Shown here one piece after another: positions 37,121 to 45,982 of a DNA stretch of 64,000 nucleotides. Source of the DNA: an uncultured Desulfobacteraceae bacterium (GTDB lineage Bacteria > Desulfobacterota > Desulfobacteria > Desulfobacterales > UBA5852); contig CAJXSL010000001.1 in the NCBI GenBank assembly GCA_913060875.1, forward strand, positions 1,205,398 through 1,269,397, in the 5' to 3' direction. The first letter of the stretch is position 1; every line of letters begins with the position of its first letter. Under the pieces are notes generated by a model. The model was not told the DNA's origin. It searched no databases and worked only from the letters and a program-made list of their open reading frames with translations. Both the position numbers and the translations under genes were made by a program.

Positions 37121-38007
37121 CCGACGACCCCCTCGAGAATCAAGGCGGCCACCAGCAGCAGGCCGAAAGCCGTGTCCAGCTTGGCGGTCATGGCGTCGGC
37201 ATTGGCCGGAATGGCCCGGGTCATCTGGCGGAGTAATTTGATGGCCAGGGGCAGGGAGATGAAAATGATCAGGCCCCAGAGGGTCAGCACACCGGCAAGG
37301 GCCAGGGCCAGAATACCGGCATAGGCCAGGACCACCAGGGCCAGATAGGTTTGCAGACCCATGCGGCGTCCCAGCAGGATAGCCAGGGTGCGGATACCGC
37401 GCTGACGGTCGTGATCGATGTCACGGATGTTGTTGGCCAGGAGAACCAGGGCCACCAGCACGCCGAAAGGCAACGACACCCAGAGGGCCTGGAGGCTCAG
37501 GCTCTGGCGCTGCACGAAATAGGCCCCCTCCACCATGAACGGACCCCACATGAGAAATACCGACACCTCCCCCAGCGCCACGTATTTGTATTTGAGGGGC
37601 GGGGCTGTATAGGTCAGGCCGGCCAGAAGCCCCGCCAAACCGATTCCCAGCACGACCCATCCGCAAACCAGCGTCAGATAGATGCCGATGGCGGCGGCCA
37701 AACCGAACAGGCCGTAGGCCGCCCAGCGAACCTGTTCCAGGGGCAGTCGGCCCTCCACCAGGGGGTGCGGACGATACTGGGCCGTGGCCGCCTTGACCGT
37801 ATCGACACCGTTGACCACATCATAATAATCGTTGATCAGGTTGGTGGCGGCATGCAGCAAAACGGCGCTCAGGAGCGCCAGCAGGCCCAGCAGCACGTCA
37901 AAGGGACCATCTAGGGCGGCCAGGGCACTGCCGACACTGACCGATATGGCTGTCATGGTAAAGGACCAGGGGCGGCTGGCCAGAAACCAGTTGCGATAAA
38001 TTTCCAT
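37117..38007 (-). CDS. menA: UbiA-family prenyltransferase, MenA-like
   Basis: 296 aa with eight or nine helices. The two Asp-rich motifs are NLINDYYDVVNGVDT (about 56-70) and NNIRDIDHDRQRG (about 186-198); the second is typical of 1,4-dihydroxy-2-naphthoate polyprenyltransferase MenA. It makes demethylmenaquinone, fitting an anaerobic respirer. Starting at ATG 38007, it is the first gene of a pair with a CPBP protease. Other UbiA-type prenyltransferases cannot be wholly excluded. Confidence 0.85.
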   Translation of the reverse strand: MEIYRNWFLASRPWSFTMTAISVSVGSALAALDGPFDVLLGLLALLSAVLLHAATNLINDYYDVVNGVDTVKAATAQYRPHPLVEGRLPLEQVRWAAYGLFGLAAAIGIYLTLVCGWVVLGIGLAGLLAGLTYTAPPLKYKYVALGEVSVFLMWGPFMVEGAYFVQRQSLSLQALWVSLPFGVLVALVLLANNIRDIDHDRQRGIRTLAILLGRRMGLQTYLALVVLAYAGILALALAGVLTLWGLIIFISLPLAIKLLRQMTRAIPANADAMTAKLDTAFGLLLVAALILEGVVG

Positions 38008-38193
38008 CGAAATTCCTTTGCTGAGGCGATTGAACCGGCACTCTTTTCAGGCATCGGCCGGAATTGGAAATGGTGCAATTTAGGCAATCGCCACCGGCAT
38101 GTCAAATCCTTCCCTGGTTGGACTCCCGGGCCGCCATTGCAATGAAGCGCCCAACCTGATAACAGTTAGGACCACGCTCACCATGACGTGTCT

Positions 38194-38467
38194 ATTTGGT
38201 CCAGAAAACCTGGTCCTCTGGGCCAGGTCAGAGATAATTGGCTCCGCCGTAATCGTCGTATAGGAATTCAGGAGCCAGAATCCAGAATTCAGAATAAGGT
38301 TTTCGCCTTCGGCTCCTTCGATTTTTTTCAAAAGACGGAGCGAAGCGACATCAAAATCCCTCTGGCTCCTGAATTCTGTCTTCTGACGCCTATTGTTTCT
38401 CGTGATTGGAGCCCCCGCCTTCCAGGGGGGAACCCAAAGCCGGGTCCTCCGGGCCCGGATATATACT
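38194..38467 (+). repeat. Dispersed ~280 bp repeat, copy 4
   Basis: Same element as at 1344, from ATTTGGTCCAG to GATATATACT. No TGACTCC run (TGTCTTCTGACGCC only), as in copy 2. It lies between menA and the cysteine-desulfurase-like gene. Confidence 0.9.
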
Positions 38468-38647
38468 GAAGTGGATTCAAAGCCCCATCTGACGCCCGAT
38501 GGCGGTCTTGGCCGCGTGGCGGCATTTCTTGTCTGACGATGGCACCCTTTTCCCAATCGATGCTGTTCCGCCCCGGCCAGAAGACGGTTTGGCGTTTTCG
38601 CCCCGCAAGCGGCCCAACACGCCCGAATCCATCCGGAGGAATGCTAT

Positions 38648-39889
38648 ATGTCTTTTGCTATTGACTTTGTGCGCCGCCAATATCCGGTTTTCCAGGCCCC
38701 TGAAACCGCTCCCTGGGCCTTTCTGGAGAACGCCGGCGGGTCCTATGTGCCGCGTCAGGTGGTCGATCGCCTGACCCATTTTTTCGAATACACCAAGGTG
38801 CAGCCCTACGGCCCTTTCCCCGCCTCCCGCGCAGCCGGGGAGGCCATGGATGCCGGCTACCGTGCCATGGCCGGCCTGCTCAATGCCGATGCGGCGGATG
38901 TGACCCTGGGGCCGTCCACCACCATGAACTGCTACGTGCTGGCCCAGGCCATCCGTCCCCTGTTGCAGCCGGGAGATGAAATCGTTGTCACCAATCAGGA
39001 TCACGAAGCCAATATCGGCTGCTGGCGACGGCTGGCGGAATTCGGTATCCGGATCCGCGAGTGGGGAATCGATCCGGATAGCGGGGAATTGAACATCGAA
39101 GACCTCCGGCGCCTGGTCAATGCCCGCACGCGATGGGTATGTTTCACCTTGTGTTCCAACATCGTCGGCACCATGAACGATGTCGACGCCATCTGCGACG
39201 TGGCCCGCGAGGTGGGGGCCCATACCATCGGCGACGGGGTTTCCTTTGCCCCCCATCAGCTTTTGGACGTGCGGTCCACCAAACTCGATATCTACCTGTT
39301 CAGCGCCTACAAAACGTTCGGCACCCACGTGGGGGTGATGTGGGGGCGCCCCGAGGTGATGACGCAACTCCGGCCCCAGGGGCATTATTTCAACGACGAC
39401 CAGGCCCATTACCGCCTGAACCCTGCCGGCCCGCTGCATGCCGAGATCGCCGCCCTGGCGGGGATCGCTGAATACCTGGACACCCTGTACAATCATCACT
39501 TCGGTGAAACCGATGCGGTTTTCCACGCCAGGGCCCGCCGGGTATTCGAGCTTTTTGCCCATCATGAAACCCATCTCGCCAACCGGGTGCTCGGCGCACT
39601 GGGCCGCATGCCGGGGGTGCGGATTATCGGATGCCCGGCGGCGGAAACGGGTCGGCGGGCGGCCACGATTTCTTTCGTCCAACGCGACAGGTCACCGGCG
39701 GACATAACGCGCCGCCTGGCGGATCAAAAGATCGCTGTACGCCATGGGCACTTCTATGCCTTGCGCTGCCTGGAGGCGTTGGGGATCGACGATCCGGAGA
39801 CAGCGGGCGTGGTCCGCGTGAGCCTGGTGCACTACAATACCGAGAATGAGGTCACGCGACTGATCAAGGCCCTGCAAGTATTGTCGTAA
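38648..39889 (+). CDS. Cysteine-desulfurase-like aminotransferase (class V)
   Basis: 413 aa. The fold start FLENAGGSYVPRQVVDRL, the VVTNQDHEANIGCWRRLAEF region (His stacking on PLP) and YLFSAYKTFGTHVGVMWG (PLP Lys, about 222) fit the SufS/CsdA/class V family. A clear catalytic Cys loop (R-x-G-x-H-C type) is not seen near VRHGHFYALRCLEAL, where RHGHFYA is the usual end motif and Cys follows later. It may be a desulfurase-like lyase, not a proven sulfur donor. GGAGGA precedes the ATG. No scaffold gene lies nearby. Confidence 0.85.
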   Translation: MSFAIDFVRRQYPVFQAPETAPWAFLENAGGSYVPRQVVDRLTHFFEYTKVQPYGPFPASRAAGEAMDAGYRAMAGLLNADAADVTLGPSTTMNCYVLAQAIRPLLQPGDEIVVTNQDHEANIGCWRRLAEFGIRIREWGIDPDSGELNIEDLRRLVNARTRWVCFTLCSNIVGTMNDVDAICDVAREVGAHTIGDGVSFAPHQLLDVRSTKLDIYLFSAYKTFGTHVGVMWGRPEVMTQLRPQGHYFNDDQAHYRLNPAGPLHAEIAALAGIAEYLDTLYNHHFGETDAVFHARARRVFELFAHHETHLANRVLGALGRMPGVRIIGCPAAETGRRAATISFVQRDRSPADITRRLADQKIAVRHGHFYALRCLEALGIDDPETAGVVRVSLVHYNTENEVTRLIKALQVLS

Positions 39890-40002
39890 GGATCTAAAAC
39901 CATAACGGCTGATTTTGACGTTAAAGGTACCGCTTCGGTCCGGGCTCTGGTATACTGCACCGACAAAACCGGCAACCACGATCCGTTCCGCGGAGGCGAA
40001 CC

Positions 40003-40491
40003 ATGACGTCTTTTTCCAGCGCAGACCTTCAAACCTTTATCGAAGCCAACCGCATCGCAGCGACTATTCTGCCGATGGACGGCCACACCCCAACCGTCAG
40101 CGATGCCGCCCGGGAACTGGGGGTCGAAACCGACCAGATCATCAAATCCCTCGTGTTTATGGCCGACGGCGATCCCCTCCTGGTCATCAACAACGGTCTG
40201 GCCCGGGTGGACCGTAAAAAACTGGCGGCCCTTCTGGGCCTGGGGCGCAAGAAAGTCAAATTTGCCACGGCTGATCAAGCCTTGGAGATCACCGGCTTTG
40301 TGGTGGGCAGCATGCCCCCCTTCGGACACCGGCAACGGTTACGCACCCTGGTGGACCCCGCCGTGACGGCCCTGGATACCCTTTACGGTGGTGGCGGCAA
40401 TATCGACGCCATGATGCGCCTGACATCCCGGGAATTGATCCGGGTGACCGCCGCCGAGGTGGTTGCGCTGGCGGAAGCGCCAACGCCTTGA
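40003..40491 (+). CDS. YbaK/EbsC-type aminoacyl-tRNA deacylase
   Basis: 162 aa. It has the YbaK fold: HTPTVSDAARELGVETDQII, KSLVFMADGDPLLVINNGLARVD-type central strand, a GLGRKKVKFA loop and GSMPPFGH (about 100-107). The family clears Cys-tRNAPro or related mischarged tRNA. It lies 113 bp after the desulfurase-like gene on the same strand; a shared cysteine theme is possible but unproven. Confidence 0.88.
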   Translation: MTSFSSADLQTFIEANRIAATILPMDGHTPTVSDAARELGVETDQIIKSLVFMADGDPLLVINNGLARVDRKKLAALLGLGRKKVKFATADQALEITGFVVGSMPPFGHRQRLRTLVDPAVTALDTLYGGGGNIDAMMRLTSRELIRVTAAEVVALAEAPTP

Positions 40492-40525
40492 TCCGTCCGC
40501 CCCGCCGATGCTCGACGCGGGACAA
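40491..40525. repeat. 35-bp repeat shared with 35734-35768
   Basis: ATCCGTCCGCCCCGCCGATG, then CTCGACGCGGGACAA. It begins at the last base of the YbaK stop codon. Confidence 0.65.
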
Positions 40526-40614
40526 TAAGAAACCCGAAACAAAAGAATCCATTGGCACATGTATCGTATGGTCCATGATATCCATGCAACCGGATGACCA
40601 AGGAGGATGCGCGC

Positions 40615-40950
40615 ATGGCATTGAACAAGGACGAATACCTGAAGAAAATGAAAGCGCAGTACGACGACCTGAACTACCGCTGGAACATCGAGCGCAACAA
40701 ACTGGAGGCCATGACCCAGAAAGTCTCGGCTGAAGCCAGGGAGAAGATCGAAAAGGAATGGGAGGAGCTGGGGCGCCTGCGACAGGCCATGAAGGAGAAA
40801 ATCATCGATCTGGAAGTCGCCGGTGAAAATGCCTGGGATGAATTCAAGGATGGGGCCGAAGATGCCTGGGACGATGTTCGCGATGGCACCGAGAAGGCCT
40901 GGCAGGCCTTCAGCGAGGGGTTGAAGAAGGCCGTCTCCCGCTTCAAGTAG
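40615..40950 (+). CDS. Small charged coiled-coil protein
   Basis: 111 aa, nearly all helix. Residues 1-65 are a charged coiled coil (KMKAQYDDLNYRWNIERNKL). Residues 70-105 hold a repeated amphipathic unit with Trp at 11-residue spacing (AWDEFKDGAEDAWDDVRDGT then KAWQAFSEG), as in apolipoprotein-like or PspA-like membrane-associating helices. AGGAGG precedes the ATG at 40615. The TAG stop is the first codon of a dispersed repeat end. Function unknown; stress or membrane association is a guess. Confidence 0.75.
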   Translation: MALNKDEYLKKMKAQYDDLNYRWNIERNKLEAMTQKVSAEAREKIEKEWEELGRLRQAMKEKIIDLEVAGENAWDEFKDGAEDAWDDVRDGTEKAWQAFSEGLKKAVSRFK

Positions 40951-41058
40951 TGCCCGTTCAGAAATGGTCTTTTTTGCCCTGATCAGCGTTCTCCGCAGCC
41001 TAAAACCTTTGTGCGGCCTTGATCAGAACAAAAAATCCTCATTTCTGAATCGGTCCCT
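40948..41058. repeat. Diverged AGTGCCC inverted-repeat element
   Basis: The left arm TAGTGCCCGTTCAGAAATGG and right arm (reverse) GGGACCGATTCAGAAATGAG are inverted, continuing through CTTTTTTGCCCTGATCAG / ATTTTTTGTTCTGATCAA. It is related to the element at 32349. Its first base is the T of the preceding gene's stop codon. Confidence 0.65.
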
Positions 41059-41144
41059 TTTAAACTGGCTTCCCGCAAGCCTTTTGACCCTCGACGACAT
41101 TAGCGCTTCAATGACGATGGATCCTACCGTCTCGGTGGTATGCA

Positions 41145-42080
41145 ATGAAACAACCTCTTAGCATCCTGATGATAGGCCTGCTGGCCGTACTGGTGCCCCT
41201 GGGCGCTGTCGCGGGTGAATCACGGTTTTTCCACAGCGGCGACGGCCGGTTGCGAATGCTCGGCGAAAAGAACGGGCAGGTGTTCGACGGGGTCTATTGG
41301 CGTTCCGGAGGGGGGTACGACCCATCGGCGCTGGCCGCCATTCATCGTGTTTTCGGTGCGCCTTATGACCCTGCCTTCCCCAGGGTCTCCCTGCGCCTGA
41401 TCGCCTATCTCGATTTTCTGGAAGACCGCCTGGGGCCGGGTGCCCTGATTACGATTACATCGGGCTACCGCAGCCCGGCCTACAACACCGGCGTGCGCGC
41501 CCGGGGCGGCCTGGCGGCCAAGGCCAGTCTGCACCAATACGGTATGGCGGCCGATTTTGTCATGGCCGGGGTTCCTTCCGAAAAGGTCTGGCAGACGGTC
41601 AAATCCCTCGGCTTCGGGGGGACGGGCTATTATCACGGCCGCACCGTGCACGTGGATGTGGGGCCGGCCCGCTACTGGGATGAAACGACATCGGGGGTAG
41701 GCACCGGGATTTCGGATGACAACAAATTGATCGGTATCGTGACGGATTTTGATGTCTATCGGCCGGGCGACACCCTCTTGTTGCGCTTTATCCGCATGAC
41801 GGCCTTTCCCATCGGGGTGAGTCCGGTTTTTTCCCTGGAAAGCCGATCCTTGGACGGCAGCGCCGGCAAGCCGATCACCCTCAGGCCGACCTTTGCGATT
41901 TCTGTCGAAGGCGATTGCCCGCAATTTGCCGATATCGACCAGATGGCGGCCGTTCGCTGGCGGTTGCCGTCGAATATGCCGCCCGGTCGCTATGCTGTCC
42001 GCGCTCGTTTTTGCAGCCCCCGGTGGGAAGCTATGCCGGCGGTCGTGGAAACCCCGGCCTTTGAAGTCGAAACCCCATGA
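41145..42080 (+). CDS. DUF882/YcbK-like peptidase M15 family protein
   Basis: 311 aa. The signal peptide is at about 1-23 (LSILMIGLLAVLVPLGAVAG). The peptidase M15/DUF882 domain is at about 35-195 with TSGYRSPAYNTGVRARGG, ASLHQYGMAADFVM (His/Asp metal ligands) and RTVHVDVG (His). A C-terminal beta domain is at about 205-311. It is predicted to be a periplasmic zinc D,D- or L,D-carboxypeptidase-like enzyme acting on peptidoglycan, as YcbK is annotated. Its stop is 38 bp before the radical SAM gene. Confidence 0.85.
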   Translation: MKQPLSILMIGLLAVLVPLGAVAGESRFFHSGDGRLRMLGEKNGQVFDGVYWRSGGGYDPSALAAIHRVFGAPYDPAFPRVSLRLIAYLDFLEDRLGPGALITITSGYRSPAYNTGVRARGGLAAKASLHQYGMAADFVMAGVPSEKVWQTVKSLGFGGTGYYHGRTVHVDVGPARYWDETTSGVGTGISDDNKLIGIVTDFDVYRPGDTLLLRFIRMTAFPIGVSPVFSLESRSLDGSAGKPITLRPTFAISVEGDCPQFADIDQMAAVRWRLPSNMPPGRYAVRARFCSPRWEAMPAVVETPAFEVETP

Positions 42081-42118
42081 TGAGGTGAGCGCAGCGCTGC
42101 GCGTGTGGGAGGGGATCG

Positions 42119-43393
42119 ATGCACGTCCTTTTGATCTCGGCCAATACGGAAACCATCAACATGCCCACCCCGCCCATGGGGCTGGGCAGTATCGCGGCCG
42201 CCCTCGATGCGGCCGGCCACGCGGTTGCCTTTCTGGATTTGATGGCCGTGGAGAACTGGCAGCCGATCCTTTCCGAGGCCCTCACCCGGCCGCAGCCCGA
42301 TCTTATCGGGATTTCCATACGCAACATCGACGATCAGGCGCGGGTGCGGCCCCGTTTTCTGCTGGAGGAGGCCCGGAAAGTGGTGGGGTTCTGCCGGCGG
42401 CATGCCAAAGTTCCCGTGGTTTTGGGCGGGGCCGGCTACAGTATTTTCCCGCAAAGCGTGCTGGACTACACCCAGGCCGACATGGGCATCCAGGGCGAAG
42501 GGGAAAACGCCATGGCTATCCTGGTGGACCGGCTGCAATCCGGCGGATCGCTGGCATCGGTACCCGGCCTCTATCTGCGCGCCGGGGGGGCGCAGGCCCC
42601 GCGGGTTTATGAGCGCCATCTCGACCGGATGCCACTGCCCGGTCCGGAGCGTTTCGATACCCGCCTGGCGGCCGACCCGAACTTTTACCTGCCCATCCAG
42701 ACCCGCAGGGGATGCCCCTTGGCGTGCAGCTACTGTTCCACCGCCGCCATTGAGGGTCGGCTTATACGCAAGCGCTCCCCGGATGCGGTGGTGGCGGCCC
42801 TCTCCCGGTGGCGCCGGGCCGGATTTCGTCGGTTTTTTTTCGTGGACAACATCTTCAACCTCCCCGTCGGCTATGCCCGCACGCTTTGCGCGCGGATCGC
42901 CGCGGCCCGGCTGGATATTCACTGGCGTTGCATTCTCTATCCCGGGCAGGTGGATCGGGACCTGGTTCAGGCCATGGCCGCGGCCGGGTGCCGGGAAGTC
43001 TCCCTGGGGTTTGAAAGCGGGTGCCAGACGATTCTGGATGCGATGAACAAGCGCTTCGCAACGGATGATATCGTCCGCTCCAGCCGCCTGCTGGCCGAGC
43101 ACGGCATTCGGCGCATGGGGTTCCTGCTCTTGGGAGGACCCGGAGAAACCCGGGAGACCGTGCACCGGAGCCTGGCGTTCACCGACGCGCTCGACCTGGA
43201 CGCCGTCAAAGTTACCGTGGGTATACGAATTTATCCCCATACCTCGCTGGCCCGACTTGCGGTGCAGGAAGGGGTCGTAACACCGGAGGATGATCTGCTG
43301 CACCCCCGGTTCTACCTGGTCGAGGACCTTGAAGACGGGCTGGAGGATAGGATCCGGGAATGGTTGGCGGACCGGCCGAATTGGATTTTGTGA
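42119..43393 (+). CDS. B12-binding-domain radical SAM protein
   Basis: 424 aa. An N-terminal cobalamin-binding-like Rossmann domain (about 1-140: PTPPMGLGSIAAALDAAGH, PVVLGGAGYSIFP) precedes a radical SAM core with RGCPLACSYCSTAAIEGR (Cx3Cx2C, about 202-209) and later VSLGFESGC and LLLGGPGETRETV. The DxHxxG B12 motif is not evident, so cobalamin binding is uncertain. This family covers methyltransferases and other tailoring enzymes. GGGAGGGG precedes the ATG. Substrate unknown. Confidence 0.9.
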   Translation: MHVLLISANTETINMPTPPMGLGSIAAALDAAGHAVAFLDLMAVENWQPILSEALTRPQPDLIGISIRNIDDQARVRPRFLLEEARKVVGFCRRHAKVPVVLGGAGYSIFPQSVLDYTQADMGIQGEGENAMAILVDRLQSGGSLASVPGLYLRAGGAQAPRVYERHLDRMPLPGPERFDTRLAADPNFYLPIQTRRGCPLACSYCSTAAIEGRLIRKRSPDAVVAALSRWRRAGFRRFFFVDNIFNLPVGYARTLCARIAAARLDIHWRCILYPGQVDRDLVQAMAAAGCREVSLGFESGCQTILDAMNKRFATDDIVRSSRLLAEHGIRRMGFLLLGGPGETRETVHRSLAFTDALDLDAVKVTVGIRIYPHTSLARLAVQEGVVTPEDDLLHPRFYLVEDLEDGLEDRIREWLADRPNWIL

Positions 43394-43399
43394 GCGTCT

Positions 43400-43918
43400 T
43401 CAGGGCTTGCGCAAGGCGGTTGTGCGCGTGGCGAAGCGGGCCATGCGGTTGACCAGGAGCAGGTTGAACAGTCGGATCATGTTGAAGTAGACCGGTCCGG
43501 TCCAATGCTTGTAGCGGACCGCCGTAATGATGTAGAAGCGCTTGCGGCCGTCGCCCAGGGGTTGGGCCACTACGGCCAGATCCGCGTCCAGATGACGGTC
43601 CCGCGGGCAGCCGGCGATCCAGTAGCGGTCGGCCCGCACCCGGGCGACCGTAAAAAACCAGATGTTGCCACAGGAGAGCATGGGGAAGTCATCCGGTATC
43701 CAATCCGCCATGGCCGGGAGAGGATCCTGGTGAAAGCCCAGCAAGCGCACCAGCGGCGCACGTATGCGGTAGAGCATGCGGATGATCCCGGGACGGTAGG
43801 AAAAGATCGTCACCAGAAACGTCTCCAGGTCACAATCGGCTTCCACCGCCTTGATGCCGATATAGTCGGCCCCTTTCAGCAGCGTGCGGATCGTATGGAT
43901 GCTGTTGAGATAATCCAA
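43400..43918 (-). CDS. DUF2867-family protein
   Basis: 172 aa starting at TTG 43918 behind AACGGAGGAAG. The pattern (DYLNSIHTIRTLLKGADYIG, FFTVARVRADRYWIAGCP, RFYIITAVRYKHWTGPVYFN, plus a basic C-terminus) fits the DUF2867 family of unknown function, often fused to NAD-dependent epimerase domains. Here it is stand-alone and convergent with the radical SAM gene, 6 bp apart. Confidence 0.7.
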   Translation of the reverse strand: MDYLNSIHTIRTLLKGADYIGIKAVEADCDLETFLVTIFSYRPGIIRMLYRIRAPLVRLLGFHQDPLPAMADWIPDDFPMLSCGNIWFFTVARVRADRYWIAGCPRDRHLDADLAVVAQPLGDGRKRFYIITAVRYKHWTGPVYFNMIRLFNLLLVNRMARFATRTTALRKP

Positions 43919-43934
43919 CGGCTTCCTCCGTTGA

Positions 43935-43952
43935 GCCCGGATATTTCACGCG
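43935..43952 (-). repeat. Solo end motif of the TA-type MITE
   Basis: GCCCGGATATTTCACGCG, matching the end of the element at 2193-2449; the similarity runs on for a few bases (CGCGTTAGCG against CGCGTTCGCG). No second end found. Confidence 0.55.
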
Positions 43953-44154
43953 TTAGCGTTCCTGAGGTTCCTTAATACCTCTCCGAGACATTGGGCGTCA
44001 AGAACGGCCGCCTGATCTGCCGTTGTCCGGAAGGGTGGGCTATCCGGCCGGAAGGCGGGCACCGACGGGACGCTTGACGCTTGAACGCTGGTATGAAAAA
44101 AGGGCCAAGCGCAAAGCGTCAAGCTGAAAGGGCGACGCAAACCTTACTTCAACC

Positions 44155-44826
44155 GTGGATATGACCATGTACTTTTCCGAAGAAGATGCCCGGCAGTTGA
44201 ATGCGCGTATCCGTCAGCTCGAAAAAAATACGGGTGTCGAGCTGGTGGCGGTCGTGGTGGAAAAATGTGATAATTACCCTGAAATTCCCTGGAAAGCCTT
44301 TGCCCTCGGGGCTGCCCTGAGTGCCCTCGTGATCCTGCTCCCCACCCTGGCACGCCCGGATTGGCTGTCGACTTACAGTACATTGGTGCATGCCATGGTG
44401 ATCCTGGGGACCGGGACGATCATGGCGCTCCTGACCGTGGTCTGGCCCGGCGGGGCCCGCCTTTTTCTGGACAAGGCCCGTGCCGAAGGGGAGATGCGTC
44501 AATATGCCCAGGCTTATTTTTTGGAAAATGAACTCTTTGCCCTGCCGAACCGCACCGGCATACTGCTCGTGATCGGGCTTTTCGAGCATCAGGTTGTCAT
44601 CCTGCCCGACAGCGGCGTGGACGGCCGACTGCCGGCCGGGGCGCTCCAGACCGTGATGGCTTCCATGACTTCCGAATTGAAGCGGGGAAATCGTAAAAGG
44701 GCGCTTTCATTGGGGGTGGGGGCTCTGGAGGCGAGTCTTCAAACGGCTGGATTTGCTCCGCCGGCCGAGGATACGGACCGCATCCCCGATGCTCTGGTCC
44801 AGGAGAAGGGGGGTGGAGATGATTAG
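44155..44826 (+). CDS. TPM-domain membrane protein (YgcG-like partner)
   Basis: 223 aa. It has a split TPM-type domain: residues 8-40 (EEDARQLNARIRQLEKNTGV) and 120-200 (VVILPDSGVDGRLPAGALQT). Between them are two membrane helices (about 45-65 and 78-100). The start is GTG 44155, with ATG at 44161 or 44167 as alternatives. It overlaps the next gene by 8 bases, a classic coupled pair of TPM proteins (compare the YgcG/DUF5683-type pairs found with LemA). LemA itself is not here. TPM domains are implicated in photosystem repair in plants; the bacterial role is unknown. Confidence 0.75.
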   Translation: MDMTMYFSEEDARQLNARIRQLEKNTGVELVAVVVEKCDNYPEIPWKAFALGAALSALVILLPTLARPDWLSTYSTLVHAMVILGTGTIMALLTVVWPGGARLFLDKARAEGEMRQYAQAYFLENELFALPNRTGILLVIGLFEHQVVILPDSGVDGRLPAGALQTVMASMTSELKRGNRKRALSLGVGALEASLQTAGFAPPAEDTDRIPDALVQEKGGGDD

Positions 44827-45784
44827 GGGATGGACTGTTTTTCTCACCCTTGTCGCGCTGGCCGGGGGATGGGGGACCGCCCCCCTTCATGCCGCCGAGG
44901 TGCCCTATCTCCAGGGGCGGGTCACCGACGACGCCGAAATCATCAGTTCGGAGGTTCGCAGCCGCCTCGGCGACATGCTGGAAGCCCACGAAGACCGCAC
45001 GACCGATCAGGTGGCGGTGCTGACGATTCCCTCGCTGGGCGGAGAGAGTATCGAAGATTTCGCCCTGCGCGTTTTCGAGGCCTGGCAGTTGGGCCAGCGG
45101 GATAGAGACAACGGTGTGCTGCTGGTGATCGCCCCCCAGGACCGCCGTATGCGCATCGAGGTGGGATACGGCCTGGAGGGCAGCCTCACCGATCTGGAGG
45201 CGGGCCGGATCATTCGCAATGTCATGGCCCCGCGGTTCAAGGCCGGCGATTTTGACGGCGGCATCGAACAGGGGGTTTCCGCCGTCCTGGGCCAACTGCA
45301 GGACGCGGATGCCCCGGTGCCCCAGGCGGCGGCCGGCGGCGCCAAAAGCCGGGACACCTTTTTCCAGGGGCCGGATCTCGGCATTGTCGAGCGCATCCTG
45401 ATCGGCGCCTTTATTTTCGGCATTATCGGCCTTTTTACCGTTCTGGGGGTGGTCACCCCGGGCATGGGATGGTTTCTCTACTTTTTCCTGATCCCATTCT
45501 GGGCCATGTTTCCCATCGTGGTGGTGGGCACCACCGGGGCCTTCATGCTGTTGGCGCTTTACCTGGTCTGCTTCCCGGTGGCCAAGGTGATTGTCTCCCG
45601 GCGCCCGTGGTACGGCAAGGCTAAAAAAGATCTCAAACGCAAGGGCCGGGCCTCCATCGGAGGCTGGACCCTGACCTCCGGCGGCGGATCGTGGCGTTCC
45701 TCCAGCGGTGGTTTTTCAGGGGGCGGGGGTTTTTCCGGCGGGGGCGGCAGTTCGGGGGGGGGCGGCGCATCCGGCAGCTGGTAG
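44819..45784 (+). CDS. TPM-domain exported protein with Gly/Ser-rich tail
   Basis: 321 aa. The signal peptide is at about 1-26. The TPM domain is at about 30-160 (YLQGRVTDDAEIISSEVRSR, TDQVAVLTIPSLGGESIEDF, NGVLLVIAPQDRRMRIEVGY). Two or three membrane helices lie at about 195-265. The Gly/Ser-rich tail is GGGFSGGGGSSGGGGASGSW, a YgcG hallmark. Start 44819 is chosen because the longer frame lies inside the upstream gene. It is translationally coupled to the first TPM gene. Confidence 0.85.
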   Translation: MIRGWTVFLTLVALAGGWGTAPLHAAEVPYLQGRVTDDAEIISSEVRSRLGDMLEAHEDRTTDQVAVLTIPSLGGESIEDFALRVFEAWQLGQRDRDNGVLLVIAPQDRRMRIEVGYGLEGSLTDLEAGRIIRNVMAPRFKAGDFDGGIEQGVSAVLGQLQDADAPVPQAAAGGAKSRDTFFQGPDLGIVERILIGAFIFGIIGLFTVLGVVTPGMGWFLYFFLIPFWAMFPIVVVGTTGAFMLLALYLVCFPVAKVIVSRRPWYGKAKKDLKRKGRASIGGWTLTSGGGSWRSSSGGFSGGGGFSGGGGSSGGGGASGSW

Positions 45785-45823
45785 AAGTGTTTTAAAAAAG
45801 TCTTTTGATTCCATCTCTGCGTT

Positions 45824-45883
45824 GGAAGCTAATTCCAAGTCCTCGAAATACGAATGTATTCCTCCGGCTTGAAATCAGCTTCC
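45824..45883. other. Long intergenic inverted repeat
   Basis: GGAAGCTAATTCCAAG and CTTGAAATCAGCTTCC are inverted with a 28-base loop containing ATACGAATGTATT, itself a small palindrome. It follows the TPM pair by about 40 bases. Terminator or remnant repeat; no T-tract. Confidence 0.5.
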
Positions 45884-45982
45884 GCCTTGACCTGAAATCA
45901 AAATCCAATTTTTAAAATCACTTCTATCGCCTGCAAGGAAGGCCTTTTCATAAAAATAGTCCATAACACATCAGGAACGGTT

